A DNA stretch of 64,000 nucleotides from JAICUF01 sp038250675. Lineage in GTDB: Bacteria > Gemmatimonadota > Gemmatimonadetes > Gemmatimonadales > GWC2-71-9. Position numbers and translations under genes: made by a program. The notes beneath the pieces are model-generated. The model did not search any database. It was given only the letters and a program-made list of their open reading frames with translations, and was not told the origin of the DNA. The stretch is taken from contig JBBSCB010000009.1 of assembly GCA_038250675.1 (NCBI GenBank), positions 1 to 64,000 on the forward strand, read 5' to 3'. Below are positions 32,889-41,532 of the stretch, in pieces. Every line of letters starts with the position of its first letter. Within the stretch, counting starts at the first letter, position 1.

Positions 32889-34498
32889 GCGCCGAGCGTC
32901 CCGCCTCGGGGCTGGTCCAGCCCCGCCAGAACCACGATCGCCAGCACCGCCAGCGCCCCGGTCAGGTCCGGCTGCTCGAAGTAGCTGTCGAACACTCCCA
33001 GGAACACCATCAGGGGCATCGCGAACCCGAGCGTGGCCCCAGCCGCGCGGAGGCCCGGCGCCGCATCCACGCGCCGCCAGAGACGGTAGCCCGCCCGCGT
33101 CAGCGCCCCGACGAACGCCAGCACGACAATCGCCCCCAGCACACCGAACTCCGCGACGATTCCGACGAGACTGCTGAACGGGTTGGTCAGCACGCCGCTC
33201 CGGAACTTGGCCTGGTCGGCGATGGCGCTGGTATAGAGGTCATAGGCCACCGAGCGGTAGGCCTGACCGGTGTGCGGTGGGATGAACGATGGAAGCTGGT
33301 TGCCCTCCTTGAAGAGCACGTCGGTTGCGCGGATCGTGGCGGCGCGGGTTGCGTAGCTCCCGGGCCCAAACCCGATCCACGTGTTGAGGTCGTTCCGACC
33401 CAGGAGCCGTGAGGTGCGCAGCACGAGCTGCACCTTGGGGTTGATCGTCGCCAGTGCGACGTACGGCTTCCAGATGCCGTTGACCACGATGCGCGCCACC
33501 GCGCCGGCGACCACCGGCGCCACGACGAGGACGAGCGCCGTGATCGCCACCCGGCTCGCACGGCGCTGGGCCAGGCTCAGCACCGGCCAGATCACCACGG
33601 CGGCATATCCGATGGCCGGCAGCGCCGCCGCGAGCAGTACGTGCTTGGAGTCGGTCATCAGGAATACGTACGCCACGATCGCGACGAACGGCGTCAGGAT
33701 CCGGCGGCGCGATGCGATCGCCAGCGACGCCAGCAGCACCAGCAGGAGCAGGAGCACGATGCCGAGGTGATGCGCGCTCTGGGTCGTGCCGGTGGTGAGG
33801 TCAGCACTGACGTCGCCCACCAGCGTGCTGATGAGCGGCACCTGCAGCACCTGCAGCAGGTCCAGCGGCACGGCGTAGGCGCTCCGCGCGCCGATCACAA
33901 GCGGCTTCAGCAGCGCGGGGGCGATCTGACTCGCCGCCAGCGCCACCCAGAGGCCCAGCACCAACCGCAGGTCGTCCCGCGTCCACGCTACAGCGCGCGC
34001 CACGAAGACCAGCAGCCATGGTGAAAGGAACGTCAGCCCAAAGACCGGCAGTGACCACAGGTCGGTCTGTATCCCCAGATTCATGACCCAGGAGCCGACG
34101 GCCCAGCCAACCACCGCTAGCAGGAGCCAGTCCACGGCGTCGAGCGGCCGGCGCAGGCGCTGGCCGCCGTACAGCGCGGTGAAATACGCCAGCGTGAGCA
34201 ACTCGGCGGCAAAGCCCGCCTGGAGCGATGGAAGGAATGCGGCGACCACTGGCAGAAGCACCAGCCGGCGCTGGCCCGACACCGCAAGCACCGCAGCGGC
34301 GGCGAGAATGACGAGCACCGCGATCGGCAGCGACATGTACGCAAGCGGGACTGCCGCGTAGAGCACCGTGCCCATCAGGGCCATCGGCACGGCAAGCCAC
34401 GCGGCCCAGCGACGCCATGGCACGCCCAGCGCATCGCGAACCCCGTGAACCCGATCCAGCGGCGCCTCGGGCGTTGCGCCGACCGTCGCCTCCGTCAT
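32885..34498 (-). CDS. O-antigen ligase/polymerase-like membrane protein (Wzy)
   Basis: A 537-residue protein with about 12 membrane helices and a large outer loop (about residues 365-445) containing IGFGPGSYATRAATI and the segment QLPSFIPPHTGQAYRS. That loop placement is typical of the Wzy/WaaL family that polymerises or ligates lipid-linked glycans. With Wzx and Wzz beside it, polymerase is the likelier role. Its TAG and the wzz TAA share the same four bases in opposite directions. Confidence 0.75.
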   Translation of the reverse strand: MTEATVGATPEAPLDRVHGVRDALGVPWRRWAAWLAVPMALMGTVLYAAVPLAYMSLPIAVLVILAAAAVLAVSGQRRLVLLPVVAAFLPSLQAGFAAELLTLAYFTALYGGQRLRRPLDAVDWLLLAVVGWAVGSWVMNLGIQTDLWSLPVFGLTFLSPWLLVFVARAVAWTRDDLRLVLGLWVALAASQIAPALLKPLVIGARSAYAVPLDLLQVLQVPLISTLVGDVSADLTTGTTQSAHHLGIVLLLLLVLLASLAIASRRRILTPFVAIVAYVFLMTDSKHVLLAAALPAIGYAAVVIWPVLSLAQRRASRVAITALVLVVAPVVAGAVARIVVNGIWKPYVALATINPKVQLVLRTSRLLGRNDLNTWIGFGPGSYATRAATIRATDVLFKEGNQLPSFIPPHTGQAYRSVAYDLYTSAIADQAKFRSGVLTNPFSSLVGIVAEFGVLGAIVVLAFVGALTRAGYRLWRRVDAAPGLRAAGATLGFAMPLMVFLGVFDSYFEQPDLTGALAVLAIVVLAGLDQPRGGTLGA

Positions 34499-34508
34499 GC
34501 CGCGCCGC

Positions 34509-35501
34509 TCATAACCGCCGGCCCCGCCCCTCGATGCCATTGTATCCGATGTGCACGTCGACCTCCTCGAGCCCCGCCGTCGCGAACCACGCCCGGACCG
34601 TCTCGAGGTCCTGCGGCGTATCGTAGGCCGGCGCCAGCATGTCGTAGGTGTCGAGCACCGCCCACTCGCGGAGCTCGGCGTCGGTCAGGGGCAGCACCCC
34701 CTGATAGTCGCCGATGAGCAGCATCCAGTTAAGGCGCCGTCCCAGGACCGGGACCCGGGCGAGCAGCCGCGCCACCGGCCACATCGTGTGCACATAGCGG
34801 GACGTCAGCCGGTAGAGCCGCTCGGGCGGCACTCGCCTGGTGAGGGGACGCACCATGTATTTGGTGTTGAACAGCCGGCGGATCCCGCGAGGCCGGCGAT
34901 AGACGTCGATCGCGAGCTGTCCGCCGGGACGGAGGTAGGTCGGCAGCACCGCGAAACTCCGCGCCACGTCCGGCGTGTGCTGGAGCACACCGATGCAGAC
35001 CACGCGGTCGAACGTCCCCTCGCGGAGCGGCATGGCGTACAGGTCGCCCTGGACGATCATGACGTTGTCCCGCTCGCCGTTCGACGCGTAGTTGGCGTCC
35101 ACGGCGGAACTGTATTCCAGTGACACGACCGTGGCGCCGGTGGATGCCGCCTGCTCGGTGAATCGCCCCGAACCGCTGCCCACCTCGAGCACGCACTCTC
35201 CGTCCAGCCGGCGCGGCCACCGCGTCTGGCCAAAGAACCGGGTCGCCGAGATCGTGGTGCCGTTATGGCTGTCGTACTGGGTGCGGGCGTGCGTGTTCCA
35301 CTGGAAGCCAAAGCCGGTTGCGTAGTTGGCGGTGGGCACGAACCTCGGCACGCCGCCGCGGATGGGATACTCCGCGGCGCAGGCGCCGCAGCGGAGCGCG
35401 CCCTCGATGATGCGGCCGGCACGCTCCGAGACCGCGCACGCGATGGTGATCTCGCCCTTGCAGACCGGACAGACCAGGAGCGTGAGATGGGTTGTCAGCA
35501 T
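34509..35501 (-). CDS. SAM-dependent methyltransferase with N-terminal zinc-ribbon-like module
   Basis: A 330-residue protein. A Trm112-like module with CPVCKG near residue 10 and CGACAAEYPIRGGVPRF near 40-55 precedes the SAM-binding VLEVGSGSGRFTEQAAS, then DRVVCIGVLQHTPDV and LRPGGQLAIDVYRR. The cysteines kept here are lost in the otherwise comparable protein at 28.2 kb. Likely modifies the glycan or its carrier. The frame runs on far upstream, antisense-like through asnB, but the ATG before LTTHLTLLVCP is the natural start. Confidence 0.82.
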   Translation of the reverse strand: MLTTHLTLLVCPVCKGEITIACAVSERAGRIIEGALRCGACAAEYPIRGGVPRFVPTANYATGFGFQWNTHARTQYDSHNGTTISATRFFGQTRWPRRLDGECVLEVGSGSGRFTEQAASTGATVVSLEYSSAVDANYASNGERDNVMIVQGDLYAMPLREGTFDRVVCIGVLQHTPDVARSFAVLPTYLRPGGQLAIDVYRRPRGIRRLFNTKYMVRPLTRRVPPERLYRLTSRYVHTMWPVARLLARVPVLGRRLNWMLLIGDYQGVLPLTDAELREWAVLDTYDMLAPAYDTPQDLETVRAWFATAGLEEVDVHIGYNGIEGRGRRL

Positions 35502-35544
35502 GGGCCCGGAAGATACGGCGCTGATCGCACGAGGAGAACGGTGC

Positions 35545-37443
35545 TCACGCCGCCGTGCCGCCGAGCAGCGTGTCGGGCGTGATGCTGCCATCCAGCGCCA
35601 TTGCCGCCCAGACGCCGAGCGTGAGCAGGAGCCAGACGCGGTCCGCGCGATGCGACCCGGCCTCGAGCTCGTGATATGCGGCCTCGGCGGCGGCCGGGTC
35701 GATCCACTCGTGAAGCGCCAGCCCCGGCCGGGTGACGTAGCGCGCGTATTCTCCCCGCAGAGGCCCCAGCAGCCAGTCCCTGATCGGGATCCCAAACCCG
35801 GACTTGGGTCGCGCCAGGATCGAGGCCGGCAGGAGGCGGCCGGCCAGCGGCCGGAGCAGCGCCTTGGGGCGCCCGCCGGGAAAGGCCATGCGAGCCGGTA
35901 CCCGCAGCAGGAGATCCACCAGGTCCACATCGAGAAACGGCGACCGTGCCTCGAGCGCGACCGACATCGTGGCCACGTCAACCTTGACGAGATAGTCGTT
36001 GGCGAGCCAGGTACCCAGCAGCGTGCGACGGAGCGCATCGGCGTCATCCAGTCCGGCGTACCGGGCCAGCCGACGACGATAGATCCCCTCGGCCGGCGCG
36101 GTCTCTCCCTGGCGAAGCAGGCGCGCCCGCGCAGCAGGACCCCAGCCCATCCGATTCCGGAACGACTGGGCCAGCGGCGCGGAGGCGTATTCCAGCAGTG
36201 CGTCGAGCTTGTTGCGGGGGCCGCCCGTGCGCTCATCACCCAGCAGCGCGCGCGCCCGGCGGATCAGGCCGGCGGGCGCGACCCGCCGCAGCGCCGCCGC
36301 CATCCGCACGCCCGCAAAGACCGAGTAGCCAAAGAATAATTCGTCTCCGCCGTCGCCGGTCAGGACCACGCTGACCGCATCGCGCGTGGCCGCAGCTACT
36401 CGCGCACTCGGCAGCAGCGAGGCGTCGCCGAATGGCTCGCCCACCTGCGCCAGCAGCCGCGGCAACTCCGCCGCGGAGAGCGGCGGCACTTCCACCTCGG
36501 TGTGGCGGGTGCCGTACCGCTGGGCCACCGCGCGCGCGGCCGGTCGCTCGTCGTTGGAATCGCCCGTCGTGCCCGCGCTGAACGTCAGGACCGGTCCGCC
36601 GGTCTCCTGCGCCATGAGCGCCACCACCATGCCCGAATCCAGCCCCGCGCTGAGGAACGCGCCGACCGGCACATCGGACACCAGTCGCCGGCGCACCGCC
36701 TGCCGGAGCTGCGCCTCGATCCGCTCCTCCAGCTCCCCCACGTCGCCCGCCCAGTCCGCAACGACGCTCGGCTCCCAGAACCGCCCGCGCGCCTCCTCGC
36801 GGGTGCCGTCGAAGCGGATCCAGGTGCCCGCGGGGACCCGATGAATTCCTTCGTAGATGACGTGCTCTTCCGCCACCACCGTGTGCGCCAGGTACTGCGC
36901 GAGCGCCGCAGCGGAAAGCGGCGGCGTCCGGCCCAGCGCGATGAGAACCGAGGCGATCGTGGAGCCGAAGACCAGCGCGCCGTCCTGCCGCCACGCGTAG
37001 AACAGCGGCTTCTTGCCGAGCGGATCACGAGCCAGGAGCAGTCGCCGGGGCCCCGGCCGCCAGAGCGCGAGCGCGAACATCCCGCGGAGCGCGCTCAGCG
37101 CCTCGGGCCCGCGCTTCACGAGCGATGCGAGCAGGACCTCGCTGTCGGACTGGGTATCGAAGGCCAGCCCGTCACGCTCCAGGTCGCGGCGCAGCTCGCG
37201 AAAGTTGTAGATCTCGCCGTTGAAGGCGAGCAGGCCGTCGAGGTCGGGCCGCGAGAAGGGCTGGTCGGCTCGGGCCGAGAGGTCGATGATGGCGAGGCGG
37301 CAGTGGACCAGGCCGATGCCGGGTGGCGTCGCGAAGTGCGTCCCGTCCGGACCACGATGCTCGATGGCGGTGGCCATGCGCCGCAGCACGTCGGTGCCGA
37401 CCGTCCCGTCGCCCGAAAGCACGATGCCGCCGAATCCACACAT
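35545..37443 (-). CDS. Second asparagine synthetase-like amidotransferase
   Basis: A 632-residue protein beginning MCGFGGI (Cys2 nucleophile), with HRGPDG, NGEIYNF and SDSEVLLASL in the glutaminase domain. The ATP loop reads SAGLDSG, with Ala where SGGxDS is usual. GDGGDELFFGY and VKVDVATMSVALEARSPFLDVD follow. It is only distantly like the asnB at 24.4 kb, so the two are not a recent duplication. A role in amidating a uronic acid of the polysaccharide is likely; ordinary asparagine synthesis cannot be excluded. Confidence 0.88.
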   Translation of the reverse strand: MCGFGGIVLSGDGTVGTDVLRRMATAIEHRGPDGTHFATPPGIGLVHCRLAIIDLSARADQPFSRPDLDGLLAFNGEIYNFRELRRDLERDGLAFDTQSDSEVLLASLVKRGPEALSALRGMFALALWRPGPRRLLLARDPLGKKPLFYAWRQDGALVFGSTIASVLIALGRTPPLSAAALAQYLAHTVVAEEHVIYEGIHRVPAGTWIRFDGTREEARGRFWEPSVVADWAGDVGELEERIEAQLRQAVRRRLVSDVPVGAFLSAGLDSGMVVALMAQETGGPVLTFSAGTTGDSNDERPAARAVAQRYGTRHTEVEVPPLSAAELPRLLAQVGEPFGDASLLPSARVAAATRDAVSVVLTGDGGDELFFGYSVFAGVRMAAALRRVAPAGLIRRARALLGDERTGGPRNKLDALLEYASAPLAQSFRNRMGWGPAARARLLRQGETAPAEGIYRRRLARYAGLDDADALRRTLLGTWLANDYLVKVDVATMSVALEARSPFLDVDLVDLLLRVPARMAFPGGRPKALLRPLAGRLLPASILARPKSGFGIPIRDWLLGPLRGEYARYVTRPGLALHEWIDPAAAEAAYHELEAGSHRADRVWLLLTLGVWAAMALDGSITPDTLLGGTAA

Positions 37444-37459
37444 GGATCAGTGCCGCCAG

Positions 37460-38563
37460 TCAGGCGGTTCCGGCGCCGGCCTGGCCGGCGCGGGACGATA
37501 GCACGTCGCGGTAGAGGGCAATCAGCCGCTCCGCGACCGACTCATCGGTCAGGTGGGCCGGCAAGAGCGACGCAGGCACGTCGGGCCGCGGGTCGAGTGC
37601 CATGACGGCGTCGGCCAGCCGCTCGGGATCGGGCGGTACGATGCGGCCCATCTCCGGCCTCGTGAGCAGCTCTGGCAGATCCCCCACGGGCACGCCCACC
37701 ACCGGCACGCCGCAGGCCAGCGCCTCCTTCACGCAATTGGGCGCCCCCTCGCGCTCCGAGGTCATCAGCAGGCAGTCCGCCGCGCGGTAGTGCCAGACCA
37801 TCTCGGCCGGCGCCACCCGCTCGGCCACCAGGAGGCGGGCGGACACGCCGCGCGCCACCAGCACGTCGCAGGTGGCCTGCGCGAGGTCGAGCCGCTTGGT
37901 GGGCTGTCCGATGCTGTTGACGAAGCCAAGCACCAGCGCATCATCCGCCACGCCGAGACGCGCGCGCGCGGCGGCGCGGGAACCGGGCCGGAAGAGCTCG
38001 GTGGACACCCCGTTCGGCAGCAGCGCCGACTTGCGTCGCGCGGCCGGCCAGAGACGCCGGCGCATCGCGTCACTCTTGACGATGACGCGGGCAGCGCCGC
38101 GAGCGCCGAGCTGCGTCACCAGCACCCCGGCGCGGCTCTTGAGCGTGACCCCGCCGCGGCCGTTCGATGCGCCGTTGAGATCGTCGCCGCAGAGTGTCAG
38201 CACGACGGGCACGTCGGAGGAAGGCGCCGCGAGGGCGGTGTAGCCGTAATGGCAGTGAACGATGTCGGGCTGGAACTGGCGCACCGCGCGGCGGATCCGG
38301 GGCCGGGCCAGGAAATAGTCCTGCTCACCCCGCCCGCCCGCCACCGGCTCGACGCTGACGTCTACGCCAAGGCGGCGCAACGCCTCTACCTGGCGGGCGA
38401 CGAAGATACCGAAGTAGGGCCGCTCCGGCGTGGGATACATGTTGGTGACGACGAGAATGCGGAGCCGGGCGGCAGCGCCGGTGTCGCCGGCTGCCGGCGC
38501 CGGGGTGCCGGCACCGGCGCTGGTTGCGGTGGCTTCCGGCGGACGGATGCCGACCGCCCTCAG
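37460..38563 (-). CDS. Glycosyltransferase (GT4), start codon unclear
   Basis: A GT-B glycosyltransferase of about 367 residues. RILVVTNMYPTPERPYFGIFV opens the homologous region; DIVHCHYGYTALAA, LPNGVSTELFRP and the donor site REGAPNCVKEALACGVPVV follow. There is no ATG, GTG or TTG in frame between the degT stop and RILVV. A CTG whose CTGA overlaps the degT stop is the best candidate and is used here; it leaves an Ala/Pro/Thr-rich lead of about 30 residues. Confidence 0.8.
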   Translation of the reverse strand: MRAVGIRPPEATATSAGAGTPAPAAGDTGAAARLRILVVTNMYPTPERPYFGIFVARQVEALRRLGVDVSVEPVAGGRGEQDYFLARPRIRRAVRQFQPDIVHCHYGYTALAAPSSDVPVVLTLCGDDLNGASNGRGGVTLKSRAGVLVTQLGARGAARVIVKSDAMRRRLWPAARRKSALLPNGVSTELFRPGSRAAARARLGVADDALVLGFVNSIGQPTKRLDLAQATCDVLVARGVSARLLVAERVAPAEMVWHYRAADCLLMTSEREGAPNCVKEALACGVPVVGVPVGDLPELLTRPEMGRIVPPDPERLADAVMALDPRPDVPASLLPAHLTDESVAERLIALYRDVLSSRAGQAGAGTA

Positions 38564-39738
38564 GCGGCGCCGGTCGAGGCGAGGTGCGGGGAGAGCGCGA
38601 GCCGCATCGAACGCGCCACCGCGTCGATCTGCTCCTCGGCGATATGCGGGAACATGGGCAGCGACAGCCCGTGCGAGGCCACCCGCTCCGAAATCGGAAA
38701 GGCACCGGCGGCAAAGCCGAGGTCGCGATAGCCCTCCTGCAGGTGCAGCGGCACCGGATAGTGCAGCCCGGTGCCGATGCCGTCGGCATTCATCGCGGCC
38801 GCGACGCCGTCGCGATCTTCCACCTGGACCACGAACAGGTGGTAGACATGCTCGCGGCCGGCGTCCTCGGCCGGCACGACGAGCGGGAGGCCATGCAGTC
38901 GCTGCCGGTACCACGCCGCCGCCTGGCGGCGGCGCGCGGTCCAGTCGGCCATGCACGGGAGCTTGGCGGAGAGGACGACGGCCTGCACGGTGTCGAGTCG
39001 GGCATTGCTGCCGGCGGCGGATACGTGGATGTAGCGCTCCCGCTGGCCATGCTCGCGGAGCATGCGGCACCGCGCGGCGATGTCGGCATCGCCCGTGGTG
39101 ACCGCGCCGCCCTCGCCCATAGCACCGAGATTCTTGCCCGGGTAGAAGCTGAATGCGGCGGCGTCACCCATGCTGCCGCAAACCCGGCCCCGGTAGGTGG
39201 CGCCGTGCGCCTGTGCCGCGTCCTCAACCACCTTGAGCCCGTGACGCCGGGCCAGCGCCAGCAACGGATCCATGTCGGCGGATTGCCCGTACAGATGCAC
39301 CGGAAGCAGTGCGGCGACGCGGCGCCCGCTGGCACGCTCGATCAACTGGCCGTCGCGATCCTCGCAGCGCTCGTTGATGTAGCGCTCCACCTGAGCCGGA
39401 TCCATCGTGTAGGTGACCGGATCCACGTCCACAAACACTGGAGCCGCGCCGGCCTGCGTGATCCCCTCGACCGTGGCGATGAACGTGTGCGGCACGGACA
39501 CGACCAGGTCACCCTGCTCCACGCCGACCGCCTGCAGCGCGACGCGAAGCGCATCGGTCCCAGTGCCCACGCCGACAGCGTGCGCGGCACCGCAGTAACG
39601 CGCGAACGCCTGCTCGAATTCGGCCACGAGCGGACCGCCGACGAACGACGACGTATCGATGATCCGGCTCCACCCCTGCTCGATGGTTCCGCGCACTTCC
39701 TCGTGCATGGCCCGCAGGTCGGTGAATGGCACGTTCAT
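38560..39738 (-). CDS. DegT/DnrJ/EryC1/StrS aminotransferase (WbpE/WlbC-like)
   Basis: A 392-residue PLP enzyme: VPHTFIATVEGI, VVEDAAQAHGA (Asp173 for the pyridine nitrogen) and FYPGKNLGAMGEGGA with the Schiff-base Lys at 202. Together with the dehydrogenase and acetyltransferase genes at 41-42.6 kb it matches the WbpB-WbpE-WbpD set, which turns UDP-GlcNAc-uronate into a 3-amino and then 3-acetamido sugar. The frame continues 55 codons upstream, but the ATG before NVPFTDLRA matches family N-termini. Confidence 0.88.
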   Translation of the reverse strand: MNVPFTDLRAMHEEVRGTIEQGWSRIIDTSSFVGGPLVAEFEQAFARYCGAAHAVGVGTGTDALRVALQAVGVEQGDLVVSVPHTFIATVEGITQAGAAPVFVDVDPVTYTMDPAQVERYINERCEDRDGQLIERASGRRVAALLPVHLYGQSADMDPLLALARRHGLKVVEDAAQAHGATYRGRVCGSMGDAAAFSFYPGKNLGAMGEGGAVTTGDADIAARCRMLREHGQRERYIHVSAAGSNARLDTVQAVVLSAKLPCMADWTARRRQAAAWYRQRLHGLPLVVPAEDAGREHVYHLFVVQVEDRDGVAAAMNADGIGTGLHYPVPLHLQEGYRDLGFAAGAFPISERVASHGLSLPMFPHIAEEQIDAVARSMRLALSPHLASTGAA

Positions 39739-39802
39739 GGCATCCGTCTCTGTCGAAAAATGGGCGGGCGCGCCGGGTGCGCGTCCCCGGCCCGGAAAGT
39801 AA

Positions 39803-41023
39803 TCAGGCGGGCGGGCGGGCTGAAAGGCGCCGCGCATCGGCCGCGGCCTGCGCCACCAGGGCGATGAAATCGGGCTCCGAGACATCCTGCCAGGCCTGCG
39901 CAACCGGGATTGACTGGGCCCGGACCGCGCGCGCGCGCGCGCCTTCGGGGTCGGCCAGCACGCCGCGGATCACCCCGGCCCAGGCGGTGGGCGTCATCGC
40001 GTCGACATAGGCGACGGTATCGTCCGGGAAATAGTGGGCCAGCGTGGGCGTCCGGATGGCCAGCACCGGAATGCCCAGCCGAACGTATTCGAGCAGCTTC
40101 ATGGACAGGAGGAGATCGGTGAACGCATCACGCCGGAACGGCACCAGTCCGATGCCCACCTCCGCGAGGCGCTCGGACAGCTCCTCGATCCGGAACCGCT
40201 CACCGGTGACCACGACGTCCGCCTGCAGGCCCAGTCGCTCGCGCTCCCGCTGGAGGCCGGGCACCGCATCGCCGTCACCGAGAATCAGCATGCGCGTCGC
40301 AAGTCCGGTGCGCTTGAGCTCCGCCATCGCCTCGAGCACGACGTCAATGCCCATTCGCGCGGCGACGGTGCCGCTGTACGTCATAATCAGACCAGCGGGC
40401 CGCGGCGGCGTCATCGGAAAGAATCGGGCGTCGGCGGTATTCAGGACCACCCGAAGCTTGGCCGGATCCACCCCATGCTCGGCGGTGATCCGCAGATGCG
40501 GCTCGTTGGCAGTGACCACGATGTCCGCGCCCCACGACGCAATCTGTTCCTCCAGCCGGGCGCACCAGGCGCCGAATGCGCCAAAAAACCGGTCACCAAA
40601 CTTGCACTGGAAGAACTCCGGTACCGGGTCGCGGATGTCGAGCAGCACCGCGGCGCCGCGGCGACGGGCGGGGCGCGCCGCCCACACGAGTGAGTTGGGG
40701 AGGTTGGTGACCTGCACCGCATCCACCGGCCCGTGCTCCATGATCCGGCGGAGCAGGCGGCGGGCGCGAAAGAAGAATTCAGTGTACGACCGGACGTACG
40801 CGCGGAGCGACGGCCCCCGATAGCGGGTCTGCGGCGTGCGCAGCATCACGACGCCGTTGAGCCGGCCCACGGCCGGCTCGCCGCGGGCCCGAAGTCCGAT
40901 CTGGTAGACGGTCCAGCCGGCGCGCACCAGCGACTCGCACTGGCGGCGAACCCGGGGGTCGCCGGATGCGGGAGCGTACGCGATGGAGACGAACGTCCGG
41001 CGGGGCCGGAGGGGTGGGTTCAC
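39803..41023 (-). CDS. Glycosyltransferase (GT4)
   Basis: A 406-residue GT-B enzyme. The acceptor domain has SGDPRVRRQCESLVRAGWTV; the donor domain has YSGTVAARMGIDVVLEAM, ILGDGDAVPGL and LLSMKLLEYVRLGIPVLA. It starts with a small overlap with the acetyltransferase stop, so the two are coupled. Specificity unknown. Confidence 0.85.
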   Translation of the reverse strand: MNPPLRPRRTFVSIAYAPASGDPRVRRQCESLVRAGWTVYQIGLRARGEPAVGRLNGVVMLRTPQTRYRGPSLRAYVRSYTEFFFRARRLLRRIMEHGPVDAVQVTNLPNSLVWAARPARRRGAAVLLDIRDPVPEFFQCKFGDRFFGAFGAWCARLEEQIASWGADIVVTANEPHLRITAEHGVDPAKLRVVLNTADARFFPMTPPRPAGLIMTYSGTVAARMGIDVVLEAMAELKRTGLATRMLILGDGDAVPGLQRERERLGLQADVVVTGERFRIEELSERLAEVGIGLVPFRRDAFTDLLLSMKLLEYVRLGIPVLAIRTPTLAHYFPDDTVAYVDAMTPTAWAGVIRGVLADPEGARARAVRAQSIPVAQAWQDVSEPDFIALVAQAAADARRLSARPPA

Positions 41024-41532
41024 GAGCGCCCGGCGCCGACGGGCCGCAGCACGCGGGCGGGGTTCCCGGCGACGATCATGCGGTCCGGCACGTCGCGCGT
41101 GACCACGGCACCGGCGCCCACGATGGCGCCCGCGCCGATGGTCACCCCCCCCAGCACCGTGGCGCCGGTGCCGATCGACGCCCCACGGCGCACCAGGGTG
41201 GGCACGACGGACCAGTCCTGCCCGGTCTGCGGCGTGCCGCCCTCGGCGGTGGCCCGCGGGTAGATGTCGTTGATGAAACTCACATTGTGGCCCACGAACA
41301 CCTCATCCTCGATGACCACGCCCTCGCAGATGAATGTGTGGCTCTGGATCTTGCAGCGGGCGCCGATCCGGGCCCCCTTCTGGATCTCGACGAAGGTCCC
41401 GATCGACGTGCCGTCACCGATGCTGCATCCGTACAGGTTGACGAAGGCGTAGACCCGGACGCCCTCGCCCAGCCGGACGTCGGGTCCGATGCGGCGGAGC
41501 AGCGCATCGCGCTCGGCCGACGTCAGCTCCAT
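41020..41532 (-). CDS. Hexapeptide-repeat acetyltransferase (WbpD/WlbB-like)
   Basis: A 170-residue left-handed beta-helix protein: repeats such as IGDGTSIGTFVEI, IGARCKIQSHTFI and VVIEDEVFVGHNVSFIND, ending GAGAVVTRDVPDRMIVAGNPARVL. The family acetylates the 3-amino group of UDP-GlcNAc3NA. The ATG before ELTSAE makes a TGATG junction with the dehydrogenase gene, which belongs to the same pathway; the frame stays open for 39 codons upstream. Confidence 0.86.
   Translation of the reverse strand: MELTSAERDALLRRIGPDVRLGEGVRVYAFVNLYGCSIGDGTSIGTFVEIQKGARIGARCKIQSHTFICEGVVIEDEVFVGHNVSFINDIYPRATAEGGTPQTGQDWSVVPTLVRRGASIGTGATVLGGVTIGAGAIVGAGAVVTRDVPDRMIVAGNPARVLRPVGAGRS

Noticed and set aside
24394..37443. 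Exosortase/PEP-CTERM type exopolysaccharide locus, suggested by asparagine-synthetase-like genes
   Set aside because: No exosortase, PEP-CTERM protein or the usual TIGR-type partner genes are present; Wzx/Wzy/Wzz genes explain the locus.
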